From: Ornithoclostridium faecigallinarum
Lineage (GTDB): Bacteria; Bacillota; Clostridia; Christensenellales; UBA3700
Assembly: GCA_018713665.1 (NCBI GenBank)
Contig: DVOI01000029.1
Coordinates: 1-23,891 of the forward strand
Direction: 5' to 3'
Length of the DNA: 23,891 bases
The notes under the pieces were generated by a model. It searched no databases and was not told the origin of the DNA. It worked only from the letters and a program-made list of their open reading frames with translations. Made by a program: the position numbers and the translations under genes. Below, one piece after another: positions 1 through 6,997 of this stretch (position 1 is the first letter of the stretch; every line of letters starts with the position of its first letter).

Positions 1-296
1 TGATTAACAATTCTTAACAAATTAAGCTTAAAATCTTTATCTCGAATAGTTAGAATGGTATTTTTTATAATTTTTTCTATATCACACCAGTTATAATCAG
101 TTTTGCCAAAATTTGTATAATATTCAAATAACAAAGTTTCCCAAAAACCAGATACTCCTGCTTTCATTTGTTGCAAACCGTATCGTCCGCCGATAGTATC
201 AAGTATTGTACTTTGAAAAAAATCTTTATAGGAAGACTTTAACCCACAATGCAGGTCAAAGCCATTCCCCAAAATTAAGAGTTGCGATGAGTGCAT
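1..296 (-). CDS. AbiH-like abortive-infection protein, N-terminal part (runs off left edge)
   Basis: Reading the minus strand from ATG at 296-294 gives 98 open codons to the window edge, so only the N-terminus is present. Residues 5-22 read QLLILGNGFDLHCGLKSS, followed by YKDFF; further on comes NWCDIE. A hydrophobic strand leading into GNGFDL-x-x-GL-x-(T/S)-x-Y-x-D-F, with a later W-x-DIE, is the hallmark of the AbiH family (bacteriophage abortive infection), which blocks phage growth by an unresolved mechanism. The gene is very AT-rich with AT-ending codons, unlike everything to its right, which suggests recent horizontal acquisition. A sigma70-type promoter lies just upstream. The ribosome site is weak (CGGGG about 9 bases before the start). 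The family call rests on motif recognition; the C-terminal two thirds cannot be seen. Confidence 0.8.
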   Translation of the reverse strand, partial: MHSSQLLILGNGFDLHCGLKSSYKDFFQSTILDTIGGRYGLQQMKAGVSGFWETLLFEYYTNFGKTDYNWCDIEKIIKNTILTIRDKDFKLNLLRIVN

Positions 297-326
297 ATAT
301 CATAACCCCGTTGCATTTCTTTTATA

Positions 327-355
327 ATTATAGTAGAACTGAATAAAAAAGTCAA
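327..355 (-). promoter_or_regulatory. Sigma-A promoter of the AbiH-like gene
   Basis: On the minus strand TTGACT (355-350), a 17-base spacer and a perfect TATAAT (332-327) point at the AbiH-like start. The predicted transcript begins near 320 and has a leader of about 24 bases. Confidence 0.8.
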
Positions 356-366
356 ATTGCCTTTTG

Positions 367-480
367 TTAAAACGGTATATCCCCGTCGTCTGCAATCTCT
401 ATGAGGGTAGGCGGCTTTTTTAGTTCTCCCGTGAATTTGTTTACGGGAATATCCTTGCTTTTGTCAAAGTCATATACCGC
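367..480 (-). pseudogene. C-terminal tail remnant of a minus-strand protein ending in DIPF (SSB-like tip)
   Basis: Minus-strand frame ending at TAA 369-367. The last ~37 residues read like genuine protein (…KDIPVNKFTGELKKPP, then TLIEIADDGDIPF). The acidic tip ending Asp-Ile-Pro-Phe resembles the C-terminal peptide by which single-stranded DNA-binding proteins recruit partners. Upstream of ~480 the frame is only the antisense of the AraC-type fragment, so the body of the gene is missing. It is best read as a truncated remnant left at a recombination junction. Identity as SSB is a guess from the tip alone; other proteins also end this way. Confidence 0.35.
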
Positions 481-490
481 CGTTATCCGT

Positions 491-745
491 CGACAGAACG
501 CCGCTCTCTTTCTCAGCCGCTCGAGGCTGTCCACGCGCTTCAAGGCGGAGACGGGCAAAAACCTGTCCGATTACATCGCGGAAGAGCGAATCGAAGAGGC
601 GAAGCGCCTGCTTGTCTACACCGACAAATCTCTCTCCGCAATCAGCGCATATCTGTGCTTTTCGTCGCAGAGCCACTTTTCGCGCACATTCAAAAAATTC
701 ACGGGGCGCACTCCTGCCGACTACCGCGAAAACACGCCCAAATAG
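491..745 (+). pseudogene. AraC-family transcriptional regulator, C-terminal DNA-binding fragment
   Basis: The plus-strand frame ending at TAG 743-745 encodes about 84 residues that match the second part of an AraC/XylS double helix-turn-helix: LSRSRLSTRFKAETG, then SDYIAEERIEEAKRLL, and CFSSQSHFSRTFKKFTG with PADYRE at the end. Homology starts inside the first helix-turn-helix (near AALFLSRS). The whole sensor domain and the first helices are absent. An upstream ATG at 401 is in frame, but the residues it would add do not look like AraC and overlap the opposite-strand remnant. I treat it as a decayed 5'-truncated gene. Its base composition matches the chromosome rather than the AT-rich island to the left. 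Confidence 0.75.
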
Positions 746-856
746 CACCGTCTCAATTCCGTACGAAAACATCTTGCCTTCTTTGCGTTAATGCAACTCT
801 TGCAACGCCGAATCGCAGACGCACTGACTTTCGATTGGCAATTGCGCGATTTGAGC

Positions 857-885
857 TTGATAATCGGTGCGATTTACTGTATAAT
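857..885 (+). promoter_or_regulatory. Promoter of the aminopeptidase-yhhN operon
   Basis: TTGATA (857-862), a 17-base spacer and TATAAT (880-885). The predicted start near 892 leaves a leader of only ~11 bases that is nearly all Shine-Dalgarno (GGAGG at 893-897) before the ATG at 903. Confidence 0.85.
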
Positions 886-902
886 ATCTTACGGAGGCAA
901 AA

Positions 903-2150
903 ATGAACAAGGCTTTGCTCAAAAAATACGCCGAGCTCGTCGCACGCATCGGCGCAAACGTCGGCAACGGCGACAACGTTTTGATCAACTCCTCGTTAGA
1001 GGGGGTCGACCTTGCGCGCCTTGTATGCGAAGAATGTTACCGCTTGGGCGCGCGCAAAGTGCACGTCAACTACAACGACCGCACAATCTCGCGCCTCAAG
1101 ATGCTCAACGAAAGCGTCGAGACGCTGACCGATATCCCCTCTTTTGTCGCGGATATGAAGAACTCTTTCACCGATCCCGACTGCGTCGTCATTCAAATAT
1201 TGTCCGACGATCCGCACCTCTACGACGGGGTCGAACCGCGCAAACTCGCCGAATTTTCCAGGGCTGCCGACAGGGCGTTCAAGCGCTATTACGACTGCGC
1301 GATGACCAACAAGATTCGTTGGACATTGTGCGCCGTCCCGTGCCGCGCTTGGGCAAAGACCGTCTTCCCCGACGACACCCCTTCCGTTGCCGAAAGCAAA
1401 CTTTGGGGCTTGATTGTCAAGACGATGCGCCTCGACAAGCGCGACGCAATCGCCGCATGGGAAGAACATTGTTCAAATTTGACCGCGCGCTCGGCTTGGC
1501 TCACCGAACAAAAATTCACCGCTTTGCACTACTCCAACTCGCTCGGCACCGACCTCACCGTCGGCATGCCGGAAGACTACTACTTCTCCGGCGCGCGCGA
1601 GCCTGCGCTCTGCGGCAAGTACTTTTGCGCGAATATGCCGACCGAAGAGGTCTTCTCTCTTCCCGACCGCAACCGCGTAGACGGCGTAGTCTATGCCTCC
1701 ATGCCTCTCGTCCACGACGGCAACATCGTCGACAAGTTTTGGCTCAAATTGGAAAAGGGACGCATCGTCGACTTCGGCGCCGAACGCGGCGAAGAGATCT
1801 TGCGCAACGTCATCGAGACGGACGAGGGCTCGCACTACTTGGGCGAGGTCGCTCTCGTCCAATACGACTCGCCGATACGCGCGTTGAACACGCTCTTCTT
1901 CGACACTCTCTTTGACGAGAACGCCAGCTGCCATCTCGCAATCGGAGAGGCATATCCGCTGATTGAGGGCGCCGATTACATGACCAAAGAAGAACTGATT
2001 GCCCGCGGCGCAAACTTCTCGAACGAACACGTCGACTTCATGATCGGCACACGCGATTTGAACATCGACGGAATCAAACAAGACGGCTCCGTCGTCCCCG
2101 TGTTCAGGCACGGCAACTTTGCATTCGACCCGACAGGAGGGAACACATGA
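903..2150 (+). CDS. pepS: M29-family aminopeptidase (AmpS/PepS type)
   Basis: A 415-residue cytoplasmic metallo-aminopeptidase, the usual length for the M29 family, which removes N-terminal residues from peptides using a two-metal centre. Family landmarks are NMPTEEVF (244-251), HYLGEVALV (311-319), FDENASCHLAIGEAYP (337-352) and NEHVDFMIG (374-382). These contain the residues expected to bind metal or act in catalysis: Glu249, Glu315, His344, Tyr351, His376 and Asp378. The start is set by GGAGG six bases upstream of ATG 903 and by a strong promoter. The stop overlaps the start of the next gene as ATGA, so the two are co-translated. The role is probably general peptide turnover; physiological substrates cannot be told from sequence. 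Confidence 0.93.
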   Translation: MNKALLKKYAELVARIGANVGNGDNVLINSSLEGVDLARLVCEECYRLGARKVHVNYNDRTISRLKMLNESVETLTDIPSFVADMKNSFTDPDCVVIQILSDDPHLYDGVEPRKLAEFSRAADRAFKRYYDCAMTNKIRWTLCAVPCRAWAKTVFPDDTPSVAESKLWGLIVKTMRLDKRDAIAAWEEHCSNLTARSAWLTEQKFTALHYSNSLGTDLTVGMPEDYYFSGAREPALCGKYFCANMPTEEVFSLPDRNRVDGVVYASMPLVHDGNIVDKFWLKLEKGRIVDFGAERGEEILRNVIETDEGSHYLGEVALVQYDSPIRALNTLFFDTLFDENASCHLAIGEAYPLIEGADYMTKEELIARGANFSNEHVDFMIGTRDLNIDGIKQDGSVVPVFRHGNFAFDPTGGNT

Positions 2151-2845
2151 ACAGTTGGTGGATCTATCCGCTCTGCGCCTACATCCTCGTCTGCGCAATC
2201 GCCACGGGCGCGTTTTACGTCAACGAAAAACGCGTTTGGGCGTGCATTTTCAAGCTCGCCGCGTCGGTCGGCTTTATGCTGATCGGCATTCTCTCCGCCT
2301 TTTCCAACCCCGAACACCTGCGCTACTCCGCAATCGTGCTGTCGGGCTTGGTGTTCTGCACCGCCGGCGACGTCATGCTGATGCTCAAAGAATTGTTCGA
2401 AGAAAAATTCGCAATTCGCTTTATGCTGGGCGGCGTCCTCTTCTTCGGCGCGGCGCAAGTCCTGTTTTCGGCGGCAATGATCGCCGATGTCGGCAAGTTC
2501 AACTTCTGGCTTTTGCCCTTCCTTGTGATTGTTCCGCTCGGAATATTGCTGTTCCACCGCATGCACGTCGTCACCCTCGACAAGTACGGCATCGTCATGA
2601 TCATCTACGGAGCTTTGATCTCGATGGCGTTCCTCAGCGCGCTCAACGGCTTCATCGCGCTCCGCAGCGACTTCTACATCGCAATGCTGTTCGCGCTTGC
2701 GTTCTTCATGATCTCCGATTCCGCGCTGCTCTATACCTATTACGGCGCGGATATCAACCTCAAACGCATGCTCAATTATATCGTCATGGTGTTCTATTAC
2801 ATCGCGATGATCCTCATCAGCTTCTCCGTCACTCTCAAGGTTTGA
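2147..2845 (+). CDS. YhhN/TMEM86-family integral membrane protein (lysoplasmalogenase-like)
   Basis: 232 residues, almost entirely hydrophobic, with about eight predicted membrane helices. GDVMLML (74-80) and ISDSALL (189-195) match the two conserved acidic membrane motifs of the YhhN family. Animal member TMEM86 hydrolyses lysoplasmalogens and some bacterial members have that activity; most are uncharacterised, so the substrate here is open. Clostridia can make plasmalogens anaerobically, which makes an ether-lipid role plausible. The ATG shares the bases ATGA with the stop of the aminopeptidase, and its ribosome site (GGAGG) lies inside that gene. The stop codon lies within a perfect inverted repeat (2841-2870). 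Confidence 0.85.
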   Translation: MNSWWIYPLCAYILVCAIATGAFYVNEKRVWACIFKLAASVGFMLIGILSAFSNPEHLRYSAIVLSGLVFCTAGDVMLMLKELFEEKFAIRFMLGGVLFFGAAQVLFSAAMIADVGKFNFWLLPFLVIVPLGILLFHRMHVVTLDKYGIVMIIYGALISMAFLSALNGFIALRSDFYIAMLFALAFFMISDSALLYTYYGADINLKRMLNYIVMVFYYIAMILISFSVTLKV

Positions 2846-2870
2846 CGCAAAAAGTTTGATTTGCGTCAAA
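2841..2870. repeat. 11-bp perfect inverted repeat over the yhhN stop codon
   Basis: TTTGACGCAAA (2841-2851) pairs with TTTGCGTCAAA (2860-2870) around an 8-base loop. A run of A, not T, follows on the plus strand, so it is not a standard intrinsic terminator in the direction of yhhN. It may stabilise the mRNA 3' end or bind a protein. Confidence 0.6.
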
Positions 2871-2888
2871 AAAAGTGATGCAAAACGA

Positions 2889-2917
2889 TAGACAAAAGCA
2901 AAAAGGTATGATATTAT
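2889..2917 (+). promoter_or_regulatory. Promoter of tRNA-Glu
   Basis: TAGACA (2889-2894), a 17-base spacer and TATTAT (2912-2917); transcription would start about eight bases before the mature tRNA 5' end. Confidence 0.7.
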
Positions 2918-2931
2918 TATGATACTTTGAC

Positions 2932-3006
2932 GGCTCTGTGGTCAAGCGGTTAAGACTCAGCCCTCTCACGGCTGCTACCCGGGTTCGAATCCCGGCAGAG
3001 TCACCA
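2932..3006 (+). tRNA. tRNA-Glu (anticodon CTC), CCA encoded
   Basis: 75 bases fold as a cloverleaf. The acceptor GGCTCTG pairs with CAGAGTC (one G-T). The D-arm contains GGTCAAGCGGTTAAGAC. The anticodon stem CAGCC/GGCTG carries loop CTCTCAC with anticodon CTC. The T-arm is CCGGG-TTCGAAT-CCCGG, and the discriminator A is part of the encoded ACCA end. D-arm and overall sequence are typical of bacterial tRNA-Glu. The last 21 bases and everything after them up to 3093 recur 164 bp downstream. Confidence 0.96.
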
Positions 3007-3008
3007 TT

Positions 3009-3037
3009 ACGGCGCATAACAATGCGCCGTTTTTGTT
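3009..3037 (+). terminator. Intrinsic terminator of tRNA-Glu
   Basis: 9-bp stem ACGGCGCAT/ATGCGCCGT with loop AACA, followed by TTTTGTTT. An identical copy, carried by the duplicated segment, lies at 3173-3201. Confidence 0.9.
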
Positions 3038-3051
3038 TGCCGGGATTCTCC

Positions 3052-3087
3052 CCGGGTCACCTTGCTTTTCGCAAGGTGCTACCCGGT
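3052..3087 (+). repeat. Stable hairpin after the tRNA-Glu terminator (copied at 3216-3251)
   Basis: CCGGGT-CACCTTGC (3052 onwards), loop TTTTC, then GCAAGGTG-CT-ACCCGG form a ~14-bp stem with a two-base bulge. Just before it, 3039-3057 is a near-perfect inverted copy of the tRNA-Glu T-arm at 2977-2996 (19 of 20 positions aligned with one gap and two changes). Confidence 0.75.
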
Positions 3088-3149
3088 GCACGCTCGCGTG
3101 CCTCGACACTTCCGTGTCTCGTCATCCCCTATCGGCGCTCGCTGTAAGG

Positions 3150-3257
3150 CGAATCCCGGCAGAGTCACCATTACGGCGCATAACAATGCGCCGTTTTTGT
3201 TTGCCGGGATTCTCCCCGGGTCACCTTGCTTTTCGCAAGGTGCTACCCGGTGCACGC
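3150..3257 (+). repeat. Direct repeat copy 2: orphan tRNA-Glu 3' end with terminator
   Basis: Perfect 108-bp copy of 2986-3093. Bases 3150-3170 are an orphan T-arm 3' half and acceptor strand including CCA, with no 5' tRNA half upstream, so it cannot be a functional tRNA. A 56-bp pyrimidine-rich segment with small hairpins (for example GACAC-TTCC-GTGTC) separates the copies. Confidence 0.95.
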
Positions 3258-3592
3258 CGTTGTGTTCCGCGCTCGCTTTGCGGCGCGGCACGTCTCACGT
3301 CTCGGGCGGTTCTTTTGCGTCCTTTCGCGCCTCATGTCGCTCGCATACCAAAGAGGTAAGCTTCGTTCCATTCGGCGCAAAATCTTCGCAAAATCTCTCA
3401 CCCGATACTTCGTGGTTTTGACTAAAACAGCATCGAGCTTTCCCTCACCCGATACTTCCGTGGTTTTGACTAAAACAGCATCGCGCTTTACCCTTCACGC
3501 CGTTTCTATCAACGCCGATTACGGCGCGTTGCTTTTTCTCGCTTTTTCGCGGCGGCTGCGCGCAACCTTTCGGCTCTTACCGTGCGCAACGT
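3258..3592. other. Non-coding stretch, no gene recognised
   Basis: 335 bases between the duplicated tRNA tail and the apgM-like promoter. The frames open here have no recognisable protein character, start signals or ribosome sites. It is made of short GC-rich palindromic words and a tandem ~47-bp repeat (3397-3483). It is probably decayed or structural intergenic DNA. Confidence 0.6.
3397..3483 (+). repeat. Tandem 47-bp direct repeat, two units
   Basis: Unit 1 begins at 3397 and unit 2 at 3444. They share CTCACCCGATACTTC, then GTGGTTTTGACTAAAACAGC and ATCG, differing by one inserted C (CTTCGTGG versus CTTCCGTGG). Each holds the small palindrome GTTTT-GACT-AAAAC. No function recognised. Confidence 0.85.
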
Positions 3593-3593
3593 G

Positions 3594-3623
3594 TTGACAA
3601 GGTTGACAAAGCGGCTCTATAAT
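3594..3623 (+). promoter_or_regulatory. Promoter of the apgM-like operon
   Basis: Consensus TTGACA (3594-3599), an 18-base spacer and consensus TATAAT (3618-3623). A second TTGACA at 3603-3608 lies in the spacer, too close to the -10 box to serve it. Confidence 0.85.
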
Positions 3624-3668
3624 ATTACAATAAAATAAAGGCGTGCGTATGCGCGCTGCGGAGCAAAC

Positions 3669-4898
3669 ATGACAGACAGAAAATATATAGTTATTCTCGG
3701 CGACGGCATGGCGGATATGCCAGTCGACGCCTTGGGCGGAAAGACACCTTTGGAAGTGGCTGACAAACCTCATATCGACGCGCTCTGCGCCAAGGGAGAG
3801 CTCGGGCTTGTCAAGACCGTCCCCGACGGCATGAAGCCGGGCAGCGACGTCGCCAACCTCGCGGTTATGGGCTATCCGCCTGCAAAGTTTTACAGCGGCA
3901 GATCTCCGCTCGAAGCACTCAACATGGGCGTTGATCTCGCCGACGACGACATCGCGGTCAGGTGCAATCTCGTCACCCTCTCCGGAGACGAGCCGTACGA
4001 GCGCAAGACAATGGTCGATTACAGCGCGGGCGAGATCTCGAACGCCGAGGCGAAAACCTTGATTGAGTTCATCCAAAGCAAGCTGGGCGGGCACGGCGTC
4101 GACTTCTACAACGGCGTCAGCTATCGCCATTGCATGGTCAAGCACCACGCGTCTTTGGGCACAGACCTCACCCCTCCGCACGACATCTCGGACAAGTGCG
4201 TGGACGGACACCTGCCCAAGGGATTGTACGGCGAAGAGATGCTCACAATGATGAAGAAGTCGTACGAGCTGCTCAAGGATCATCCCGTCAACATCGCGCG
4301 CGTCGCCGCAGGCAAACACCCTGCCAACAGCATTTGGCTTTGGGGAGAGGGCACGCGCCCCGCGCTCAAACCGTTTGACGAGTCCTTCGGGCTCAAGGGC
4401 GCAGTCATCAGCGCGGTCGACCTGGTCAAGGGCATAGGCGTCGGCGCAAAGATGAAGATTGTCGAAGTCGACGGCGCGACGGGCACCTATGAGACCAACT
4501 TCGACGGCAAGGCAAAGGCGGCGATAGACACGCTGCTGAAAGACGGCAACGACTATGTCTACATTCATATGGAAGCTCCCGACGAATGCGGACATCAAGG
4601 CGACCTCGAGCACAAAATCCTGTCAATCGAATTGATTGACGCCAAGGTCGTAGGTCCGATATGCGACGCGCTCAACGCCGCGAAGGTCCCCTTCTCGATG
4701 TTGATTATGCCCGATCATCCCACTCCTCTCAAGCTCAAAACTCACACCGCCGACCCGGTGCCGTTCGTGCTCTACGTCTCGGACGACGAGAGGTCGGGCT
4801 TCGCTCGCACCATGAACGAAAAGACAGCCGCGGCGTCAGGCGTCTACTATCCCGACTGCCGCGAATTGATCAGCAAATTCCTCGGAGGTAAACATTGA
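3669..4898 (+). CDS. apgM: ApgM-family phosphotransferase: 2,3-bisphosphoglycerate-independent phosphoglycerate mutase or homoserine kinase
   Basis: A 409-residue alkaline-phosphatase-fold enzyme of the archaeal-type phosphoglycerate mutase family. Metal and catalytic landmarks are ILGDGMAD (9-16, metal ligand Asp12), GSDVANLAVMGY (58-69, with the candidate nucleophile Ser59), APDECGHQGD (303-312, Asp304 and His309), MPDHPTP (347-353, Asp349 and His350) and THTADPVPF (358-366, His359). Bacterial members of this family split between true glycolytic mutases and a branch proposed or shown to be homoserine kinases of threonine synthesis. I cannot decide between them from sequence, and no threonine genes are adjacent. 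Start ATG 3669 has GGAG nearby and a consensus promoter 46 bases upstream. The stop overlaps the next gene as TGATG. Confidence 0.88.
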   Translation: MTDRKYIVILGDGMADMPVDALGGKTPLEVADKPHIDALCAKGELGLVKTVPDGMKPGSDVANLAVMGYPPAKFYSGRSPLEALNMGVDLADDDIAVRCNLVTLSGDEPYERKTMVDYSAGEISNAEAKTLIEFIQSKLGGHGVDFYNGVSYRHCMVKHHASLGTDLTPPHDISDKCVDGHLPKGLYGEEMLTMMKKSYELLKDHPVNIARVAAGKHPANSIWLWGEGTRPALKPFDESFGLKGAVISAVDLVKGIGVGAKMKIVEVDGATGTYETNFDGKAKAAIDTLLKDGNDYVYIHMEAPDECGHQGDLEHKILSIELIDAKVVGPICDALNAAKVPFSMLIMPDHPTPLKLKTHTADPVPFVLYVSDDERSGFARTMNEKTAAASGVYYPDCRELISKFLGGKH

Positions 4899-6997
4899 TG
4901 GACGACAACAAGACCCCGGACGTCGACGAAAAGGAGACCTCTCCCTCTTCGGTCAACGACGCCGTGCTCGTCGAGCCCGACGAAGATACGCCCCCTCAAG
5001 AGACCGAGTCCGTCGACGCACAAAGTGCCGATGATGAACACGGGCAGGAAAATTCGGAGCAAGAAGCCGAGACGGCGGACGCCTCCGAACAAGAGGAAAC
5101 CGCCTCGGAACAAGAGGAGAATCCGGCTCAAACCGACAGCGCCGAAGAATCCTCGTCCGGCGGCGAAGAGCAAGCTCCGTCCCAAGACGAGCCCGAGCCT
5201 CAACCCAAACAGCGCAAGAAGATGTCGCCGCGCCAAAAGAAGCGCGTCGCGATTGCATGCGTTGCGGCGGTGCTGGTCGTCGCGATCGTGCTGGGCATCG
5301 CTCTGCCGATCTATTTCATCAACAAGGACAAGATCTTCGTGAGCAGCGCAGAGGACTTCCTCAACTATGACGACGGCACCTACTTCGTGCTCGAAGACGA
5401 CCTGACCGTGGACGGAGACGTCACGATTGCAAGAGGCTATGCGCTCGATCTCAACGGTCACACTTTGATTGTCAACGGCACTCTCACCTTTGACAACCCC
5501 GGCACCGGCGAAGCGTCGGTCGGCACTCTCAAAAAGGGCGCATGGACAGGCGCGGGCAGCATTGACGCGGACAACGTAGTCATCGTCGCGCCGAGTGGCT
5601 CGTTCAGACTGTGCGCTCCCCTCACGGTCGGCAATCTGTCGACGTCCGAGGGCACGCGCGCCGGCAAGCTGTTCTTTGACGGCTCGATTGTCTGCAACGG
5701 CACAATGTCCGTATCCGCCGCCGAGGCGACCTTCGGCGCCAACGTCTCGTTCGGCGAAGGGGACGCGGCGCAAGCGGTATTCACCGACGTCGATTCGCTC
5801 ACAATCAACGGTGCAATGACGTCGGCGGTCGAGGACGCCCCTGCTCGCGTCACCATGGACGACGTCACCGCGCGAATCAATGCCGGCGGCGCAATCGACG
5901 AGCTTACGCTCAAGGGCGGTTCCAAGGTCGTCTCGTTCGGCGCAATCGGCACCGCGCGCTCCGAAAACGGCGAAACGCCGGACACTCTTGTCCTGGTTGA
6001 CAACTTCACCTGCGGCGCGGTAATCGACGTCGCCGAACTCGCGATTGAATTGCGTGACGGCAACGACGTCAACGTCACCTACACCGACGGCGACGGCGCT
6101 CCGACATACATTCGCAGGCTGGAAACCCCGCTCGACATCAACGTCAACCCCGACACCGACAAGCTGGTCGCCGCGGTCTCCGAAGTCGGCGGCGCAATCG
6201 GCTATCAATTCTCCGTCGACGGCGGCGAATGGCTGAGCGCCGAAAACGGCTCGCACGAGTACGACATCACCGAGCTGCTCCGCTCCAACACCGGCACGCA
6301 CACGATATCGGCGCGCGCGGCAGGCAACTACTCCTACGACGACCCGTTCAACCTCGATCCCGACGGCGACGGCGTAAAATCGGAATTCCTGTATTTGAGC
6401 GGCGAGAGCATCAGCTGCGAGTACGTATATCAAATCGTGCTCTCCACCCCGACCGGGCTGACAATCACCGAAGAGGCGGGCGCAGACGGCGCGACAAACT
6501 ATGTGCTGACGTTCGCCAACGTCTCGTTCGCAGACTACTATTCCGTCCACGTCAACGGCGTCGACATCGGCAGACAGGACGCGAGCGACGGCGAATTTAT
6601 GAGCGTCACCCTCAGCGGACTCAAGGTCGGCTCCAACTCGATACGCGTGACCGCGCACAGCGACAATCCCGACATCCTGCCGTCCGACGAGGCGATGACC
6701 TCTTTGATTGTGCAGAGCAAGCTTGCCCTGACCGCCGAGTCGGTGAACGCCGTCTATGATTCCACAACCGAACTGACGACCGTCACCATCACCGCCCCGG
6801 AAGGCGCAACCGTGTTCAAGGTGGAATACACCTTGACCGATTCGCAGGGCGCGGCTCAAAAGGCGACGCTCTATACCTCGTCGACATCGGTCAACATTCG
6901 CGGCCTCTCTTCCGGCAGCGCGATAACGGTCACCGCAATCGCAGGCGGCTACTATGCCGATTCGGATGCAATCACAATCAACGTCAAGACCGCTTGA
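4898..6997 (+). CDS. Membrane-anchored surface protein with long acidic N-terminal tail
   Basis: 699 residues from ATG 4898, chosen because GGAGG (4884-4888) is nine bases upstream; a TTG one codon earlier is possible. Residues 1-~105 are low-complexity, rich in Glu, Ser, Asp and Gln, and probably disordered. A basic patch (KQRKKMSPRQKKR) then precedes one membrane helix at ~116-141. The positive-inside rule puts the acidic tail in the cytoplasm and residues ~147-699 outside. The ectodomain begins with a beta-helix-like stretch (LTVDGDVTIARGYALDLNGH) and continues with beta-rich, Thr/Ser/Asp-rich segments resembling fibronectin-type or Ig-like repeats. It has no sortase motif or recognised enzyme motif. 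It is co-transcribed with the apgM-like gene. Function unknown; adhesion or envelope architecture is only a guess. Confidence 0.75.
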   Translation: MDDNKTPDVDEKETSPSSVNDAVLVEPDEDTPPQETESVDAQSADDEHGQENSEQEAETADASEQEETASEQEENPAQTDSAEESSSGGEEQAPSQDEPEPQPKQRKKMSPRQKKRVAIACVAAVLVVAIVLGIALPIYFINKDKIFVSSAEDFLNYDDGTYFVLEDDLTVDGDVTIARGYALDLNGHTLIVNGTLTFDNPGTGEASVGTLKKGAWTGAGSIDADNVVIVAPSGSFRLCAPLTVGNLSTSEGTRAGKLFFDGSIVCNGTMSVSAAEATFGANVSFGEGDAAQAVFTDVDSLTINGAMTSAVEDAPARVTMDDVTARINAGGAIDELTLKGGSKVVSFGAIGTARSENGETPDTLVLVDNFTCGAVIDVAELAIELRDGNDVNVTYTDGDGAPTYIRRLETPLDINVNPDTDKLVAAVSEVGGAIGYQFSVDGGEWLSAENGSHEYDITELLRSNTGTHTISARAAGNYSYDDPFNLDPDGDGVKSEFLYLSGESISCEYVYQIVLSTPTGLTITEEAGADGATNYVLTFANVSFADYYSVHVNGVDIGRQDASDGEFMSVTLSGLKVGSNSIRVTAHSDNPDILPSDEAMTSLIVQSKLALTAESVNAVYDSTTELTTVTITAPEGATVFKVEYTLTDSQGAAQKATLYTSSTSVNIRGLSSGSAITVTAIAGGYYADSDAITINVKTA

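Larger units (their letters stand above)
2986..3093 (+). repeat. Direct repeat copy 1: tRNA-Glu 3' end, terminator and downstream hairpin
   Basis: 108 bp identical to 3150-3257. It begins at the C of TTC in the T-loop, covers the last 21 bases of the tRNA gene and the terminator, and ends after the hairpin at 3052-3087. The bases just outside both copies differ (T versus G on the left, T versus C on the right), which fixes the boundaries. Confidence 0.95.

Noticed and set aside
2841..2874. Intrinsic terminator for yhhN
   Set aside because: The stem is perfect but is followed by A's rather than T's on the plus strand, so it is listed only as an inverted repeat.
2835..3017. Minus-strand frame across tRNA-Glu with GDSAGIRTR-like protein
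   Set aside because: This is the familiar false protein made by translating the antisense of a tRNA gene; there is no ribosome site.
3150..3170. Second tRNA gene downstream of tRNA-Glu
   Set aside because: Only the last 21 bases of a tRNA are present; no D-arm, anticodon arm or 5' acceptor strand precedes them.
3397..3483. CRISPR array
   Set aside because: There are only two adjacent units with no regular unique spacers and no cas genes nearby.
2938..3597. Several overlapping plus-strand frames of 69-123 codons after tRNA-Glu
   Set aside because: They arise from the duplicated tRNA tail and GC-rich spacer, repeat each other's peptide, start inside the tRNA or hairpins, and lack protein character.
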